NCBI RefSeq assembly: GCF_000332645.1
Contig: NZ_AMXN01000005.1
Location: 279,180 to 343,179 of the forward strand
Length of the DNA: 64,000 nucleotides
Direction: 5' to 3'
From: Bacillus inaquosorum KCTC 13429
Lineage (GTDB): Bacteria > Bacillota > Bacilli > Bacillales > Bacillaceae
The notes below the pieces were generated by a model. That model saw nothing but the letters and a program-made list of their open reading frames with translations, searched no databases and had not been told where the DNA came from. This document shows, in pieces, positions 39,058-48,717 of this stretch. The translations under genes were made by a program, and so were the position numbers. Every line of letters starts with the position of its first letter. Positions within the stretch are counted from its first letter, which is position 1.

Positions 39058-39340
39058 GTCAATATAAATTTCTGAAAATTTTTTACTCAATAAAAGCAAA
39101 ATTACCAATTCAAGGGGAAAATGAACTTTTTTCTTCATAAAAATGTGGAAATCAAGTCGAAATTCCTGTGAGTTTCTGTTCATCTGCTCATATCGATAAA
39201 ATGAGTAAGTGTTGAGTAACTTTTCCTATCTTTTCTGCAATGACTTTCTTATCAGACATCGGAACAATTGTTTCAGAATTGAGATAAAAGGAAATAGAAA
39301 AGGAAAATAAATGATGGCTGGCTTAGGGGAGGCAACAAAA

Positions 39341-40335
39341 TTGAATGAGGTTTATGTCATTGCAGGCCTTATATTGTTGACAGCGGGAATGATTGATTTT
39401 TTATGGACTACATTATGGTTAGAGAGCGGTGCAGGCCCCATCACAAGATGTCTGTCTGCATGGCTGTGGAAAGGCTGCCGCAAATCAGCGGAGACCATGC
39501 AAAGGTTCTCAGCACGGCAGGTCCTCTGCTGTTATGCCTAACGTTAGTGATATGGATCAGTTTATTTTGGAGCGGGTGGGTTTTGATTTTCTCGAGTGAC
39601 CCTCATTCACTCGTCGGAACTCAATCGAAAGAACCGGCATCCTGGTCAGACCGAATTTATTTTACCGGCTATGTCATGTTTACATTAGGAAATGGCGACC
39701 TCGCACCGAACGGAGACCTCTGGAGGCTTGTCACTGTCCTTGAAACAGCTCAAGGCCTTCTTACCATCACATTTTCTGTCACGTATTTAATTTCCGTCTT
39801 GAGTGCGGTTAATCAAAAGCGATCATTTGCCCAAAGTGTATTAAGTCTTGGGCATGACGGAACAGAAATTGTCCAGACTGCATGGAACGGTAAAGATTTT
39901 CACGACATTGATTTCCTTCTTATCACATTCTCATCAGAGCTGGGTAAGCTGACCGCTCAGCATAACGCCTTCCCTATCCTTCATTTTTACCATAGCACGC
40001 AGCGTGAGGAATCATCCATTATAGCTGTCACCGTATTGGATGAAGCATTAACCATTTTGAAATACGGCATTCCTGATCAATATCAGCCGAACCAGCTTCA
40101 CATCAAAGAAACGCGGTCAAGTATCAAAAACTACTTGGATACCGTCCATACAGCCTATATCCATCCGGCTGAACAAGCACCGCCGGAACCAGATATCACA
40201 AAGCTTCAAGAATCAGGCATACCAACTTTATCAAAGCAAACATTCCAAACTGCCATCAATTCTTTAAAGGAGCGGCGTCAATTGCTGCTGGGAATTGTCC
40301 AAGCCGGTGCCCGAAAATGGCCTGAACGAGAGTAG
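39341..40335 (+). pseudogene. ydjJ: YdjJ, potassium-channel-like membrane protein, frameshifted
   Basis: The gene starts at TTG 39341, 7 bases after GGGGAGG, and reads a first membrane helix (YVIAGLILLTAGMIDFLWT) up to GCRK. At 39482-39484 an AAA run is one A short: the rest (ISGDHAKVLSTAGPLLLCL...) continues in another frame to 40335. With one A restored the protein is 331 residues, with a second helix, a K+-channel-like filter segment (YVMFTLGNGDLAP) and a helix after it, then a soluble tail. I recall the intact sequence in 168. It is a recent single-base deletion or a sequencing error. Confidence 0.85.
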
Positions 40336-40341
40336 GCAAAC

Positions 40342-40386
40342 AAAAAAAGATGCTTCCCAAAAGTCCAAAGACTTTCAAGAAACATC
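40342..40386 (-). terminator. Terminator after fruC
   Basis: Imperfect stem built from GATG/CATC, TTC/GAA and AAAGTC/GACTTT (40349-40386) followed on the minus strand by TTTTTTT. Confidence 0.75.
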
Positions 40387-40395
40387 CCCGATGTT

Positions 40396-41358
40396 TTATA
40401 GAGAAACTTCAATTTCTTTCATGCTGGGCAGTGCATCAATCGCTCCAATTTTAGTGCACACAAGAGCTCCCACCTTATTGGCAAATGACACCATCTCACG
40501 CAACTTCGCAAAATCAGCATCAACAGATTGAATCTGATCCGTGTTTGCCAATTGATATAAAGCCGCACCGACAAAAGCATCTCCCGCTCCTGTTGAGTCA
40601 ATTGATGTAACCGGAATGCTTGGAATGATTTCATGATCTTTTCCATTCGAAAGAAGCGTTCCGCTTTTCCCAAGTGTCACAGCGACAATTTTAGCACCGA
40701 TCTCATGAAGGATCGCAACGCCCTCTTCATGATCCTTCGTACCGCTGATAATCTCAAGCTCCTCGTCACTGACTTTCACAAAATCACTTAAAGCAATCGC
40801 TTTTTTTGCGACACTTACAAACTCTGAGACCCTTCCCTTCCATAAATCCTCACGATAGTTAGGGTCAAACGAAATAAACTGCCCATTGTCTTTCGCAATC
40901 GACATGATACGTAAATAGGCTGAGCAAAACGGATCTGATAACAGGGCCGTTGCCGAGCCGAAATGAAGGATTTTCGCTTTGTTTAGTTTTTCCTGGTCAA
41001 TGTCCTCCAGCGTAAACAAAGCATCCGCGCCTCTATTAAAAACAAAATCGCGCTCCCCATTTTGTTTTAATGAAACAAAAGCAAGCGTTGTAGGCGCTTT
41101 CTCATCCATGACCAACATAGAGGTATCGACCTGTACAGCATCCAATGTTTGCTTTAGAAAATACCCAAACGGATCCTTGCCTACTTTTCCGCTGAAAGCG
41201 GCATCTCCGCCCAGCTTGGCAATGGCTGCTGACACATTCGCCGGTGCACCTCCGGCACTTTTTAAGAAATTGCGTCCTTCCATTAAATCAACATCAACAT
41301 CGGTACAAAAGAAGTCGATCAACAATTCTCCAATACAAACTACAGAATGACTACGCAT
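40396..41358 (-). CDS. fruC: Fructokinase, PfkB family
   Basis: A 320-residue ribokinase/PfkB sugar kinase (YdjE). The N-terminal signature [15 protein letters not shown] (about 36-50) and C-terminal [12 protein letters not shown] with the catalytic Asp (about 262) are present. It is the third gene of gutB-gutP-fruC: sorbitol is oxidised to fructose by GutB and this kinase phosphorylates it. The ribosome-binding site is weak (GAGTG). Confidence 0.9.
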   Translation of the reverse strand: MRSHSVVCIGELLIDFFCTDVDVDLMEGRNFLKSAGGAPANVSAAIAKLGGDAAFSGKVGKDPFGYFLKQTLDAVQVDTSMLVMDEKAPTTLAFVSLKQNGERDFVFNRGADALFTLEDIDQEKLNKAKILHFGSATALLSDPFCSAYLRIMSIAKDNGQFISFDPNYREDLWKGRVSEFVSVAKKAIALSDFVKVSDEELEIISGTKDHEEGVAILHEIGAKIVAVTLGKSGTLLSNGKDHEIIPSIPVTSIDSTGAGDAFVGAALYQLANTDQIQSVDADFAKLREMVSFANKVGALVCTKIGAIDALPSMKEIEVSL

Positions 41359-41452
41359 ATTATCACACTCATTTATAAAGTCTAGATTACAGTCTCAGTA
41401 TATTACTTTCTGCCATAAATACAACATTGAATATTAAAAATTTTACATATAT

Positions 41453-42832
41453 TTATTTTGCAGACCTTTTCTCCAGCTCAGAGATGATTTGCTTATATCT
41501 TTTTTCAGTTAAAGGATAGAAGGCAATGAGAATAATAGAAAGCAAAATGAATAATCCCGGAATTAAAGCATTCATATTTTTAATCGCATTCAATGACGTG
41601 ACTGTCTGGTCTGCATTCGCGACATACCCGGCAATTCCTAAATAAATGGCCGAAAATGACCCGGCTAACGCAACACCCAGCTTATTAATAAAGCTCATGC
41701 TGGAAATCACCACACCATCCGCGCGAACTCCGGTTTTCCATTCCGCATAATCGACACAATCCGCAACCATCCCCCAAGCAAGCGTATTTAAAGGCGTTGT
41801 GAAAAATCCGGAAACAAAAAGCCAAATAAAAATGAGTGTAATAGAAGAATACGGCGTGAAGTGCAGGCCGGCATAAGAAATAAGCGATAGACCTGCCGTG
41901 ATGATCATGACTTGTTTTCTGCTCCACTTCTCAGAAAAGAAAGGGATAAACAAATTGCTGATCAGCGCTGCTCCGAAAAATAAAACGGTTCCCAAAAATA
42001 CAAATTCTTTATGGTTTACGTTATACGTAAAATAGTACACCATCGTGCTGAGCTTAATATTAAACCCGATTGCAAAAGCCAAAAATGATGAAATTAATAT
42101 AAGCAAAGGTTTGTTTCGGAATAAAACGGATAACGTCTTTTTGATCCCTTGTTTTTTTCTCTTTTTTGGCTGAATCCGCTCCCGCACAGTAAAGAAACTG
42201 AATAGATTCAAAACGATGCTGACCGCCGCATAGATAAGCGCTGTCATCTGAAATCCAAACGCCTGATTCTCTCCTCCGATAGCAGTTGCAAGCGGTGTCG
42301 CACAGGAAATAGATAAAAGAATGCCGATATACACCAAAATCATCCGGGTTGTTGTCAGAACCGTTCGTTCCTCCACAGAATTCGTCATCCGCCCCGTTAA
42401 GCTGTTCACCGGAATCGTTTGCATACTAAAGGACATCCCAAGCAGAATATAGGTGATGTACGCATATACCATATTCCCCGTCTCACCGAAATGAGGCGTC
42501 GTGAAACATAAAAAGGTAAAAAGCGCAAAAGGGAATGCCACCCACAACAGATATGGCCTTGCCTTTCCCCACCTTGTGTTCGTTTTGTCTAAAATCAATC
42601 CCATAATCGGGTCAAAAATAGCATCCAGCACCCTCACAACAAGGAACAAAGTGGCGATCACCGCAGGCTGAATGCCGCCGACGTCTGTATAATAGAATAA
42701 TAAGTATGCGTTTACAAACTGAAAAATAATGTTATATGACATATCGCCGAATCCATATCCGATTCGTTCAAACCAGGACAGACCGTGATGCTTCGCCTTC
42801 AATGTCGTGACTTTTTCTGTTTCAATCATCAT
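41453..42832 (-). CDS. gutP: Glucitol (sorbitol) transporter
   Basis: A 459-residue GPH-family cation symporter with about 12 helices. The N-terminal [13 protein letters not shown] and [20 protein letters not shown] loop are characteristic. Adjacent ATG codons (42832, 42829) follow GGGGTGGG; the longer frame from 42871 has no site. It lies between gutB and fruC in the GutR-controlled operon. Confidence 0.92.
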   Translation of the reverse strand: MMIETEKVTTLKAKHHGLSWFERIGYGFGDMSYNIIFQFVNAYLLFYYTDVGGIQPAVIATLFLVVRVLDAIFDPIMGLILDKTNTRWGKARPYLLWVAFPFALFTFLCFTTPHFGETGNMVYAYITYILLGMSFSMQTIPVNSLTGRMTNSVEERTVLTTTRMILVYIGILLSISCATPLATAIGGENQAFGFQMTALIYAAVSIVLNLFSFFTVRERIQPKKRKKQGIKKTLSVLFRNKPLLILISSFLAFAIGFNIKLSTMVYYFTYNVNHKEFVFLGTVLFFGAALISNLFIPFFSEKWSRKQVMIITAGLSLISYAGLHFTPYSSITLIFIWLFVSGFFTTPLNTLAWGMVADCVDYAEWKTGVRADGVVISSMSFINKLGVALAGSFSAIYLGIAGYVANADQTVTSLNAIKNMNALIPGLFILLSIILIAFYPLTEKRYKQIISELEKRSAK

Positions 42833-42902
42833 TTCCCACCCCAAGAATCCGTTTTCATTTCCAGTAAACAAGAGGGAGAATACAAAGACCCTCCCTGTTC
42901 AC

Positions 42903-43964
42903 TCAGCGATTTGGATACACCATCACTTTTAAACATTCATTCTTAAATTGAAGCGCACGCTCCATCGCCTCTTGCGTCTGCTCTAGCGAATATTGGTCGG
43001 TTACAAGATGCTTCGTGTCCACAATGCCGGAAGCAAGAAATTCGATTCCCTTTGGATACGTATTGGCATAACGGAAGATCCCGTAAATATCAATCTCATT
43101 GTCCGCAATAAACGGCACATTGAGCGGAATCTCGTTCTGAGAAGGCAAACCGACAATCGCCAGTTTCCCGCCCCGACGCACAGAAGCCAGTGCGGATTGC
43201 AATGCCGCTGGATTCCCCGCTGTTTCCCAAGCAACATCAACGCCTCTATCATTTGTGATCGTTTTAATCTCTTCAAGCGCGTCCTGTTCACGGATATTGA
43301 TAATATGAGTCGCTCCCATTTTTTTCGCAGCTTCTAACCGCAGCGGCTCTAAGTCGGTCACGATAATTGTGCCTGCCCCAAATACTTTAGCTGCCGCAAC
43401 AGCCATTAACCCCACAGGGCCCATTCCCATAATCGCAATTGTTGATCCCGGCTGAAGCTTCGTTCTCGCCGCTGCATGAATGCCGACAGAAAACGGTTCA
43501 ATCAAAGCCGCATCTTCATAGGAAAGTGAGTCTGGGATCAAAAAAACAAAGTCCTGACGCATTTTAATATATTGAACAAACGCGCCATCTACCGGCGGTG
43601 TAGCCAAAAACTGTACATCCGGACAAAGGTTATAGCGTCCTTCCTTGCACGCCTCACAGCGTCCGCACGTGACACCCGGTTCAACAGCGACACGGTCTCC
43701 CACCTTAAATTGATTGACAGACGATCCGACAGCGGCAATTTCTCCCGCGCATTCATGGCCAAGGATAAATGGTTTTTCCACTACATAGTTGCCTATTCTG
43801 CCATTTGTATAGTAATGCAGATCTGATCCGCAAATCCCGACAGCCATCACCTTAATCAACACTTCATCATGATTGATGTCAGGCACAGGCAATGTTTCAA
43901 TTTTGATCTCTCTTGTGTTGTGCATAACAGCCGCTTTCATGCTTTGAGGTACTGTGTGAGTCAT
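42903..43964 (-). CDS. gutB: Glucitol (sorbitol) dehydrogenase
   Basis: A 353-residue zinc-dependent medium-chain dehydrogenase converting D-sorbitol to fructose. The catalytic zinc site is in GICGSDLHYY and GHECAGE, the structural zinc Cys cluster in CGRCEACKEGRYNLC, and the NAD-binding motif in GMGPVGLMA. ATG 43964 follows AAAGGAA. It is the first gene of the operon, divergent from its activator gutR. Confidence 0.95.
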   Translation of the reverse strand: MTHTVPQSMKAAVMHNTREIKIETLPVPDINHDEVLIKVMAVGICGSDLHYYTNGRIGNYVVEKPFILGHECAGEIAAVGSSVNQFKVGDRVAVEPGVTCGRCEACKEGRYNLCPDVQFLATPPVDGAFVQYIKMRQDFVFLIPDSLSYEDAALIEPFSVGIHAAARTKLQPGSTIAIMGMGPVGLMAVAAAKVFGAGTIIVTDLEPLRLEAAKKMGATHIINIREQDALEEIKTITNDRGVDVAWETAGNPAALQSALASVRRGGKLAIVGLPSQNEIPLNVPFIADNEIDIYGIFRYANTYPKGIEFLASGIVDTKHLVTDQYSLEQTQEAMERALQFKNECLKVMVYPNR

Positions 43965-43985
43965 TTGGCAAATTCCTTTCTTTAA

Positions 43986-44019
43986 AAAACAAAAATGTAA
44001 GTGCATACATTTTTGTTTT
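43986..44019 (-). other. Perfect 14-bp hairpin in the gutB leader
   Basis: Arms 43986-43999 and 44006-44019 (AAAACAAAAATGTA and its complement) with a 6-base loop, ending in a T run on the minus strand. It lies downstream of the gutB -10, inside the transcript, and looks like a weak intrinsic terminator or an mRNA-stabilising stem. Confidence 0.7.
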
Positions 44020-44035
44020 CTCTGTTACTGCCCTC

Positions 44036-44062
44036 ATTTTATCTGCTTTTCAGCACGTTCAA
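44036..44062 (-). promoter_or_regulatory. gutB promoter with short spacer, GutR-activated
   Basis: -35 TTGAAC (44057-44062) and -10 TAAAAT (44036-44041) are separated by only 15 bp. Such a spacing needs an activator, in agreement with GutR. Upstream DNA (44063-44100) has CAGC/GCTG inverted elements that could bind GutR. Confidence 0.75.
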
Positions 44063-44168
44063 CAGCCTTTTCTGCTGTATAAAAGGACAGCCGCACTGTA
44101 CTTTACTATTTTCTCATATACAAAAAACGCTGGATTGATAAAATAGTACTAATAGGAGGTGCAGGCTT

Positions 44169-46664
44169 ATGGCTGAACTTGAAAACCGAAAACAATTTGC
44201 ACAACTGCTGGCACCTGGCGTCAAATCACTAAAACTTCATCCTGATTATAAAGTCAGAAGGAAAAAGAATGAAAAAACAGGACATTCTTATATAGATAAA
44301 ATCGCACTCCAGCTGGGGGTCTCCTCTAACACGATCAAAAGCTGGATCGGACAGATGGGTGCAAACTATATTCCCGGAAGAATTGACGACGGAAAACTGT
44401 TCGGAATGATCTGGATCATTCTCGAAAAGACCGACTTGGATATCGAGTGGCTGACCGGCCTGCTGGAAACCACCACCATCCCTGTTATCAAACCCGCATT
44501 GCCTGTATGGGCAGCGTCTTGTTTGAAAAAAGCTAAAACGCTGCGAAAAGACGGGTCATTCGGAGCTCCAAGTGATAACGATATTGAACTAGCAGTAAAG
44601 CGGCTGTTTCATGACAGAACCAGCCAAGAAACGAATGCACTTACAGAACAGCCTATCACGCATAACTTACCGTCACGCTGGTCCGGAAACTTCATCGGAC
44701 GCAGCTTTGATATGGAAGCAATACGACAATGGATGCTTTCTCCGTCACCAGTCTGTTTAATCACAGGCTGGGCCGGCATGGGTAAAACCACAATCGCTCT
44801 TGAAGCTGCCTATTCCTGTGTCGGCAATTCTTCAGATTGGCCGGCATTCAACAGCATCATCTGGGTCAGCGCCGATTGGAAAGGTTTAAGCTTTAGCGAT
44901 TTTTTAAATACGATCGCCTATCAGCTCGGACGCGCTGAACAAATCGATAAATCAATCAATGAAAAACGATTCGTCGTCCGCAATGCGTTAGCCAATTACA
45001 CAAAAGAAAAACCGGTACTGCTGATCGTTGACAGCATTGATACCGCAGAACGTGACATTCACGAATTTATCACCAGCCTTCCGCAAGGCGTAAAAGTTCT
45101 CCTTACAGCACGGGAAAACGTAAAGCAAACCTATCGAGAAAGCTTCGGAGAAATGGCGGCCATCCAGCTGAGCGGCCTTGACCAAACAGATGCCCTTGAA
45201 TTTTTTCAGCAAGAAGTGCACCGCTGCTTACAAACATGCAACCTTCCACATAAACGGGAAAAGCTGGAGCAGCTGTTCCATCTATCATCTGACCTGAAAA
45301 ACGAATTCATTTCAGCGACTGCCGGAAACCCGAAAGCCATGGCACTCAGCATTGCCTATATGTCAGACGATGACATACCCGCTCAGCAGTTGATTCATGA
45401 GCTTGGAAAAGCAGGCTACACACTGCTGGAATTGTTTGAGTTCCTCTTTGGCCGCACATGGGACAGATGCAACGAAGATACGCGAAAGCTATGGCAGGCA
45501 CTTTGCTTTTTCAGCAAGCCGCCGGATGATAAAAGTCTGGCGGCAGCGGCCGGATTAGACGCCCGCCGTTTTCATTACGCTATGGAACAAATGCGGTCAT
45601 ATGCCCTGATTCAGCCGGAACGAAGCGAGGGAAGGACACAATACTTAGCGCATCAAACCGTTGTCGCTTACGGAGAACAGCACTTGTCCGAACAGCATGA
45701 ATATGAAAAAGAAGCCCGCAGCCGCTGGGCTCACTATTATATTGATTATGCCGAAACCCATTTAAAACGGGAACAGCCCAACTCTATCTATTGGAGCTAC
45801 CTTCTGGGAAGGAATTTAGATCAAATGAAAAAAGAATGGCCAAACATCTTAAAGGTCATCCAATGGACAAGTGAAACCGGACAAAAAGAAACCCTAATCG
45901 AACTCATCACCCGCATCAGCCATTTTCTAAGCAGAATCAACCTGCCCCTGCGAATCGAATACGGACGCAAAGCCGCCGATGCCGCCCACCAATTAGGCCA
46001 ACACACACGAGAAGCATTCTTCCGAATCGACACAGCAGGCTGGGCACTGATGGAAGTCAATGATTTAGATGGGGCGCTTCAGCAAATTGAGGCCGGACTG
46101 AAGATTCTGGAACAATCAGACGCAGAAGATCTCGATGCCCACGATTTAAAAGTATGGGGACACGCACTCAAAGCAAGGCTGTTTTTAAAAGCCGGGCAAC
46201 AAGAAAAAGCAGCAACGATTTTAAACGAAATCGAAGATCAACCGATTTCTCCAACGATTCAACACAGAGTTCTACTCGTTCGCGGAGACCTAAGCTTTGT
46301 GAGAGGTCATGATGAAGAAGCCATTCAATTATACGAAGCGGCAAATGAGATAAGCTCCACGTACGGCGGCGAAAAAACGATAGAAGCCTATTTCAATCTG
46401 GGTGTTGCTTACGTGAAGTGTGATCAGTTTGAAAAAGCGGAAGAAGCCTTTGAGCAGATGCTTTATGACAAACAAAACGCGAATCAGGTTGAATTGATCT
46501 ATTATTATTATGGGATGGCACAGTTGTTGTACCGTAAAGGAGAGGAAACGAAATCGATGGAATTCAATCAAAAAGCGATTCGTTTAATTGATTCTTGGGA
46601 GCCTGCTATTGGGATTCGGGGTGAGGTGGAACAACTGGCAAGGGTGACTAATGAAAACGACTAG
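44169..46664 (+). CDS. gutR: GutR, STAND-type transcriptional activator of sorbitol use
   Basis: An 831-residue regulator: N-terminal helix-turn-helix (about 43-63, ALQLGVSSNTIKSWIG), a STAND/NB-ARC ATPase with Walker A GWAGMGKTT (about 200-208) and Walker B VLLIVDSID, a winged-helix part, and C-terminal TPR-like repeats (about 600-830). Sorbitol and ATP drive activation of gutB. AGGAGG precedes the ATG. It is transcribed divergently from gutB with a 204-bp gap. Confidence 0.94.
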   Translation: MAELENRKQFAQLLAPGVKSLKLHPDYKVRRKKNEKTGHSYIDKIALQLGVSSNTIKSWIGQMGANYIPGRIDDGKLFGMIWIILEKTDLDIEWLTGLLETTTIPVIKPALPVWAASCLKKAKTLRKDGSFGAPSDNDIELAVKRLFHDRTSQETNALTEQPITHNLPSRWSGNFIGRSFDMEAIRQWMLSPSPVCLITGWAGMGKTTIALEAAYSCVGNSSDWPAFNSIIWVSADWKGLSFSDFLNTIAYQLGRAEQIDKSINEKRFVVRNALANYTKEKPVLLIVDSIDTAERDIHEFITSLPQGVKVLLTARENVKQTYRESFGEMAAIQLSGLDQTDALEFFQQEVHRCLQTCNLPHKREKLEQLFHLSSDLKNEFISATAGNPKAMALSIAYMSDDDIPAQQLIHELGKAGYTLLELFEFLFGRTWDRCNEDTRKLWQALCFFSKPPDDKSLAAAAGLDARRFHYAMEQMRSYALIQPERSEGRTQYLAHQTVVAYGEQHLSEQHEYEKEARSRWAHYYIDYAETHLKREQPNSIYWSYLLGRNLDQMKKEWPNILKVIQWTSETGQKETLIELITRISHFLSRINLPLRIEYGRKAADAAHQLGQHTREAFFRIDTAGWALMEVNDLDGALQQIEAGLKILEQSDAEDLDAHDLKVWGHALKARLFLKAGQQEKAATILNEIEDQPISPTIQHRVLLVRGDLSFVRGHDEEAIQLYEAANEISSTYGGEKTIEAYFNLGVAYVKCDQFEKAEEAFEQMLYDKQNANQVELIYYYYGMAQLLYRKGEETKSMEFNQKAIRLIDSWEPAIGIRGEVEQLARVTNEND

Positions 46665-46714
46665 TACGCATAGTAGTCCTGTCAGCTATCTCACTCAGTT
46701 TCTTTATTATAAAT

Positions 46715-46750
46715 AGGAAATGCCAACTGAAGTCGCAGTTGGCATTTCCT
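46715..46750. terminator. Bidirectional terminator after gutR
   Basis: Perfect 14-bp stem AGGAAATGCCAACT / AGTTGGCATTTCCT (46715-46728, 46737-46750), between gutR and the convergent hydrolase gene. Confidence 0.88.
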
Positions 46751-46763
46751 TTCTTATTAAGAT

Positions 46764-47759
46764 CTACAAATGTACTGAACCAGTTTTTCCCGTATGTATT
46801 CTTTCTCGTATAAAGGAAAGCGTATCATTTGCCAGTTTTTTGCGACAAAGAACAATACCAGAATGACCACAATTGTAAACATATCTTGTGGGTTTCCCCC
46901 AACTTTCCCATAAATAATCTGCATCTTTTAAGTCAATATACTGATCATGTTTAGCAGAAATCAGCAGAATGTTATCTTTATTAACTTTAGGCAAGGCTTG
47001 ACTAGGATCTGTGATATTCCAATACGTCACTAAATCTTCATAGGTCACACCATTTTGTTCTAATTCTTCTCTTATGAATTTACCTGGGATCGTGTTCCAT
47101 ATTGAATAAGAAAGGCGATTGGCATAAAAAGCTGATACCACTACATCAATTTGGGATTCTAGGGTTGCAATTAGATTAGTAACCCATCCCCCTAAGCTTA
47201 CTCCCACTATGATAACAGGTCCTTTTTTATTTGCTTTTATCCAGTGAATTAACGCACGTAAATCTACAATGGCCTGTCTTGTCGACTCAATTGTACGATC
47301 AATATTTGCACTAATCATCAACTCGCCACTATACAGCGAATTTTCCGGTTCTCTTTCAAAATGGTATGGAAGAGAATAATAATACATGTTCCAGCCTAAA
47401 TCGTTCATTATACGATTATGAAATATTTTTTTGATTCTATTGTACGAATCCATGCGCCAGCCGTGTACAAAGATGACATTGGGTGGATCTATATCATTGT
47501 CGTTTAAAAAAACCTCCCCTTTTAAAGTATCATTAACAAGATTCCCAGATTGAATTAAGGATTCATAACTAAATGTTCCAACCCTATAATTTTTTTTAGA
47601 TTCATTCAAATCAATTGAAACATCAGCTATATTTGCAGTGAAAAATTCCTCTCTATCATCTACATCGGCTTTACAAGCAGCAGAAAAATGTTTATCTTTG
47701 CTTCTTTTTCTGTGTAAATCATATAAAGCCAAACGATCTATCATTTTTGAGAAATGCAC
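46764..47759 (-). CDS. Alpha/beta hydrolase of unknown role, accessory
   Basis: A 331-residue alpha/beta hydrolase: oxyanion region FVHGWRMDSYNR, nucleophile Ser in VGVSLGGWVT (about 193), acidic residue in ISAKHDQYIDL and His in YNCGHSGIV. It starts at GTG 47759, 8 bases after AAGGAGG. No signal peptide. It is more AT-rich than its neighbours and sits at the left side of the island between gutR and groEL. I do not recognise an orthologue; substrate unknown. Confidence 0.72.
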   Translation of the reverse strand: MHFSKMIDRLALYDLHRKRSKDKHFSAACKADVDDREEFFTANIADVSIDLNESKKNYRVGTFSYESLIQSGNLVNDTLKGEVFLNDNDIDPPNVIFVHGWRMDSYNRIKKIFHNRIMNDLGWNMYYYSLPYHFEREPENSLYSGELMISANIDRTIESTRQAIVDLRALIHWIKANKKGPVIIVGVSLGGWVTNLIATLESQIDVVVSAFYANRLSYSIWNTIPGKFIREELEQNGVTYEDLVTYWNITDPSQALPKVNKDNILLISAKHDQYIDLKDADYLWESWGKPTRYVYNCGHSGIVLCRKKLANDTLSFIRERIHTGKTGSVHL

Positions 47760-48341
47760 TATTAAGTCCTCCTTGATAATATCAGAGTTGATAATTGGGT
47801 TGTCTGTCTCTATAAAGTAGGGACGGATTTTATCAAGAATCTAACTCTATCGACAGTGAATTATTGGGGATCGGATGTCATTATTCTGTCGCTTTACCAT
47901 AAAAGACGAGTTTCCTTATTGCAAGGAAAACATTGTCTTTTAGTAGATAAAAAAAGCAGCACAAATAGACATTTTAACAGGATTTCTCTTTGACAGTACT
48001 TTCCTAGGGGAAACCGTCTAAGAGTGTTGGTGGCACTATTATTTAGATAACTGGTCTTTTTTTGTCGTATGAGAGTATACCAATATGGTCGTCTGCAATA
48101 GAGAGAGAAGTAACATAGGTTGGGACGAATAATTTTCATACCTTTTTTGTCTCATAACAGAAACGTAGTTTACTGAAGTAACAGTAAGCCGTTTGTCAAA
48201 GAAGACGTAAGCAGGAACCTGAGCCGGTAGAATTTTGTATTTTGGTCAATTGAATAGTTCATATCGGGATTACCTACCATTTATCAAAACTATTAAAAAT
48301 CGATATAGAACAGTGCTGAAAAAATCAAACTACAAAAGACA
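47760..48341. other. AT-rich gap without a supported gene
   Basis: Only short open frames without ribosome-binding sites occur here. The stretch is low in coding signal and is likely the remnant of an inserted element. Confidence 0.6.
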
Positions 48342-48388
48342 GAAAAAAAGAAGCCTCTCACAAGCTCGGTGAACTCATGAGAAGCCTC
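48342..48388 (-). terminator. Strong terminator next to the left attachment-like core
   Basis: 15-bp stem with G-U pairs (arms 48350-48364 and 48374-48388) and TTTTTTT on the minus strand. The groEL-side core has a similar hairpin in the same relative place. Confidence 0.8.
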
Positions 48389-48402
48389 GAAAATTTATAA
48401 AT

Positions 48403-48492
48403 GGCATCAAAAGGGCATCAAAAATGACGTCCGTTGCCGACAAACCCTTGTTTATCAAGAGTTTTTTGTCGGTTTTACATCATGCCGCCCAT
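48403..48492. repeat. Left attachment-like site: tandem repeats plus duplicated groEL end
   Basis: Two direct copies of GGCATCAAAA (48403-48412, 48414-48423) are followed after about 51 bp by TTACATCATGCCGCCCAT (48475-48492), which equals the last 18 bp of groEL except one base. On the minus strand it still reads Met-Gly-Gly-Met-Met-stop. A hairpin (CCGACAAA/TTTGTCGG) lies between. This looks like a recombination site of a tyrosine-recombinase element (inference; no integrase present). Confidence 0.65.
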
Positions 48493-48690
48493 TCATCTGA
48501 TATATAATAAAAGAAAATAGATATTAAAGAAACTTGTAATACCAACGTTTTTAACCAAAACATTAAATGAGGAAAAATACAATTTAAAAAAGGCGAGGAC
48601 AACTTCAGGAATTTTTTTAGTGTTGCTTATCCAGATGGATTCTGGGGATTGGGGAGCTAGATATAAGGGAGTTGTAATTAATAGTACAAT

Positions 48691-48716
48691 AAAAACCATC
48701 CATAAGATGGCCTTTT
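48691..48716 (-). terminator. Small terminator after the zinc-finger gene
   Basis: CCATC/GATGG stem (48696-48710) with T5 on the minus strand, directly after the stop at 48718. Confidence 0.55.
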
Positions 48717-48717
48717 T

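Noticed and set aside
47894..48139. 81-codon minus-strand frame in the island gap
   Set aside because: Cys/Arg/Leu-rich random-looking composition and no ribosome-binding site.
48493..48699. 68-codon hydrophobic minus-strand frame next to the left core
   Set aside because: It overlaps the terminator of the zinc-finger gene, has no start signal and no recognisable family.
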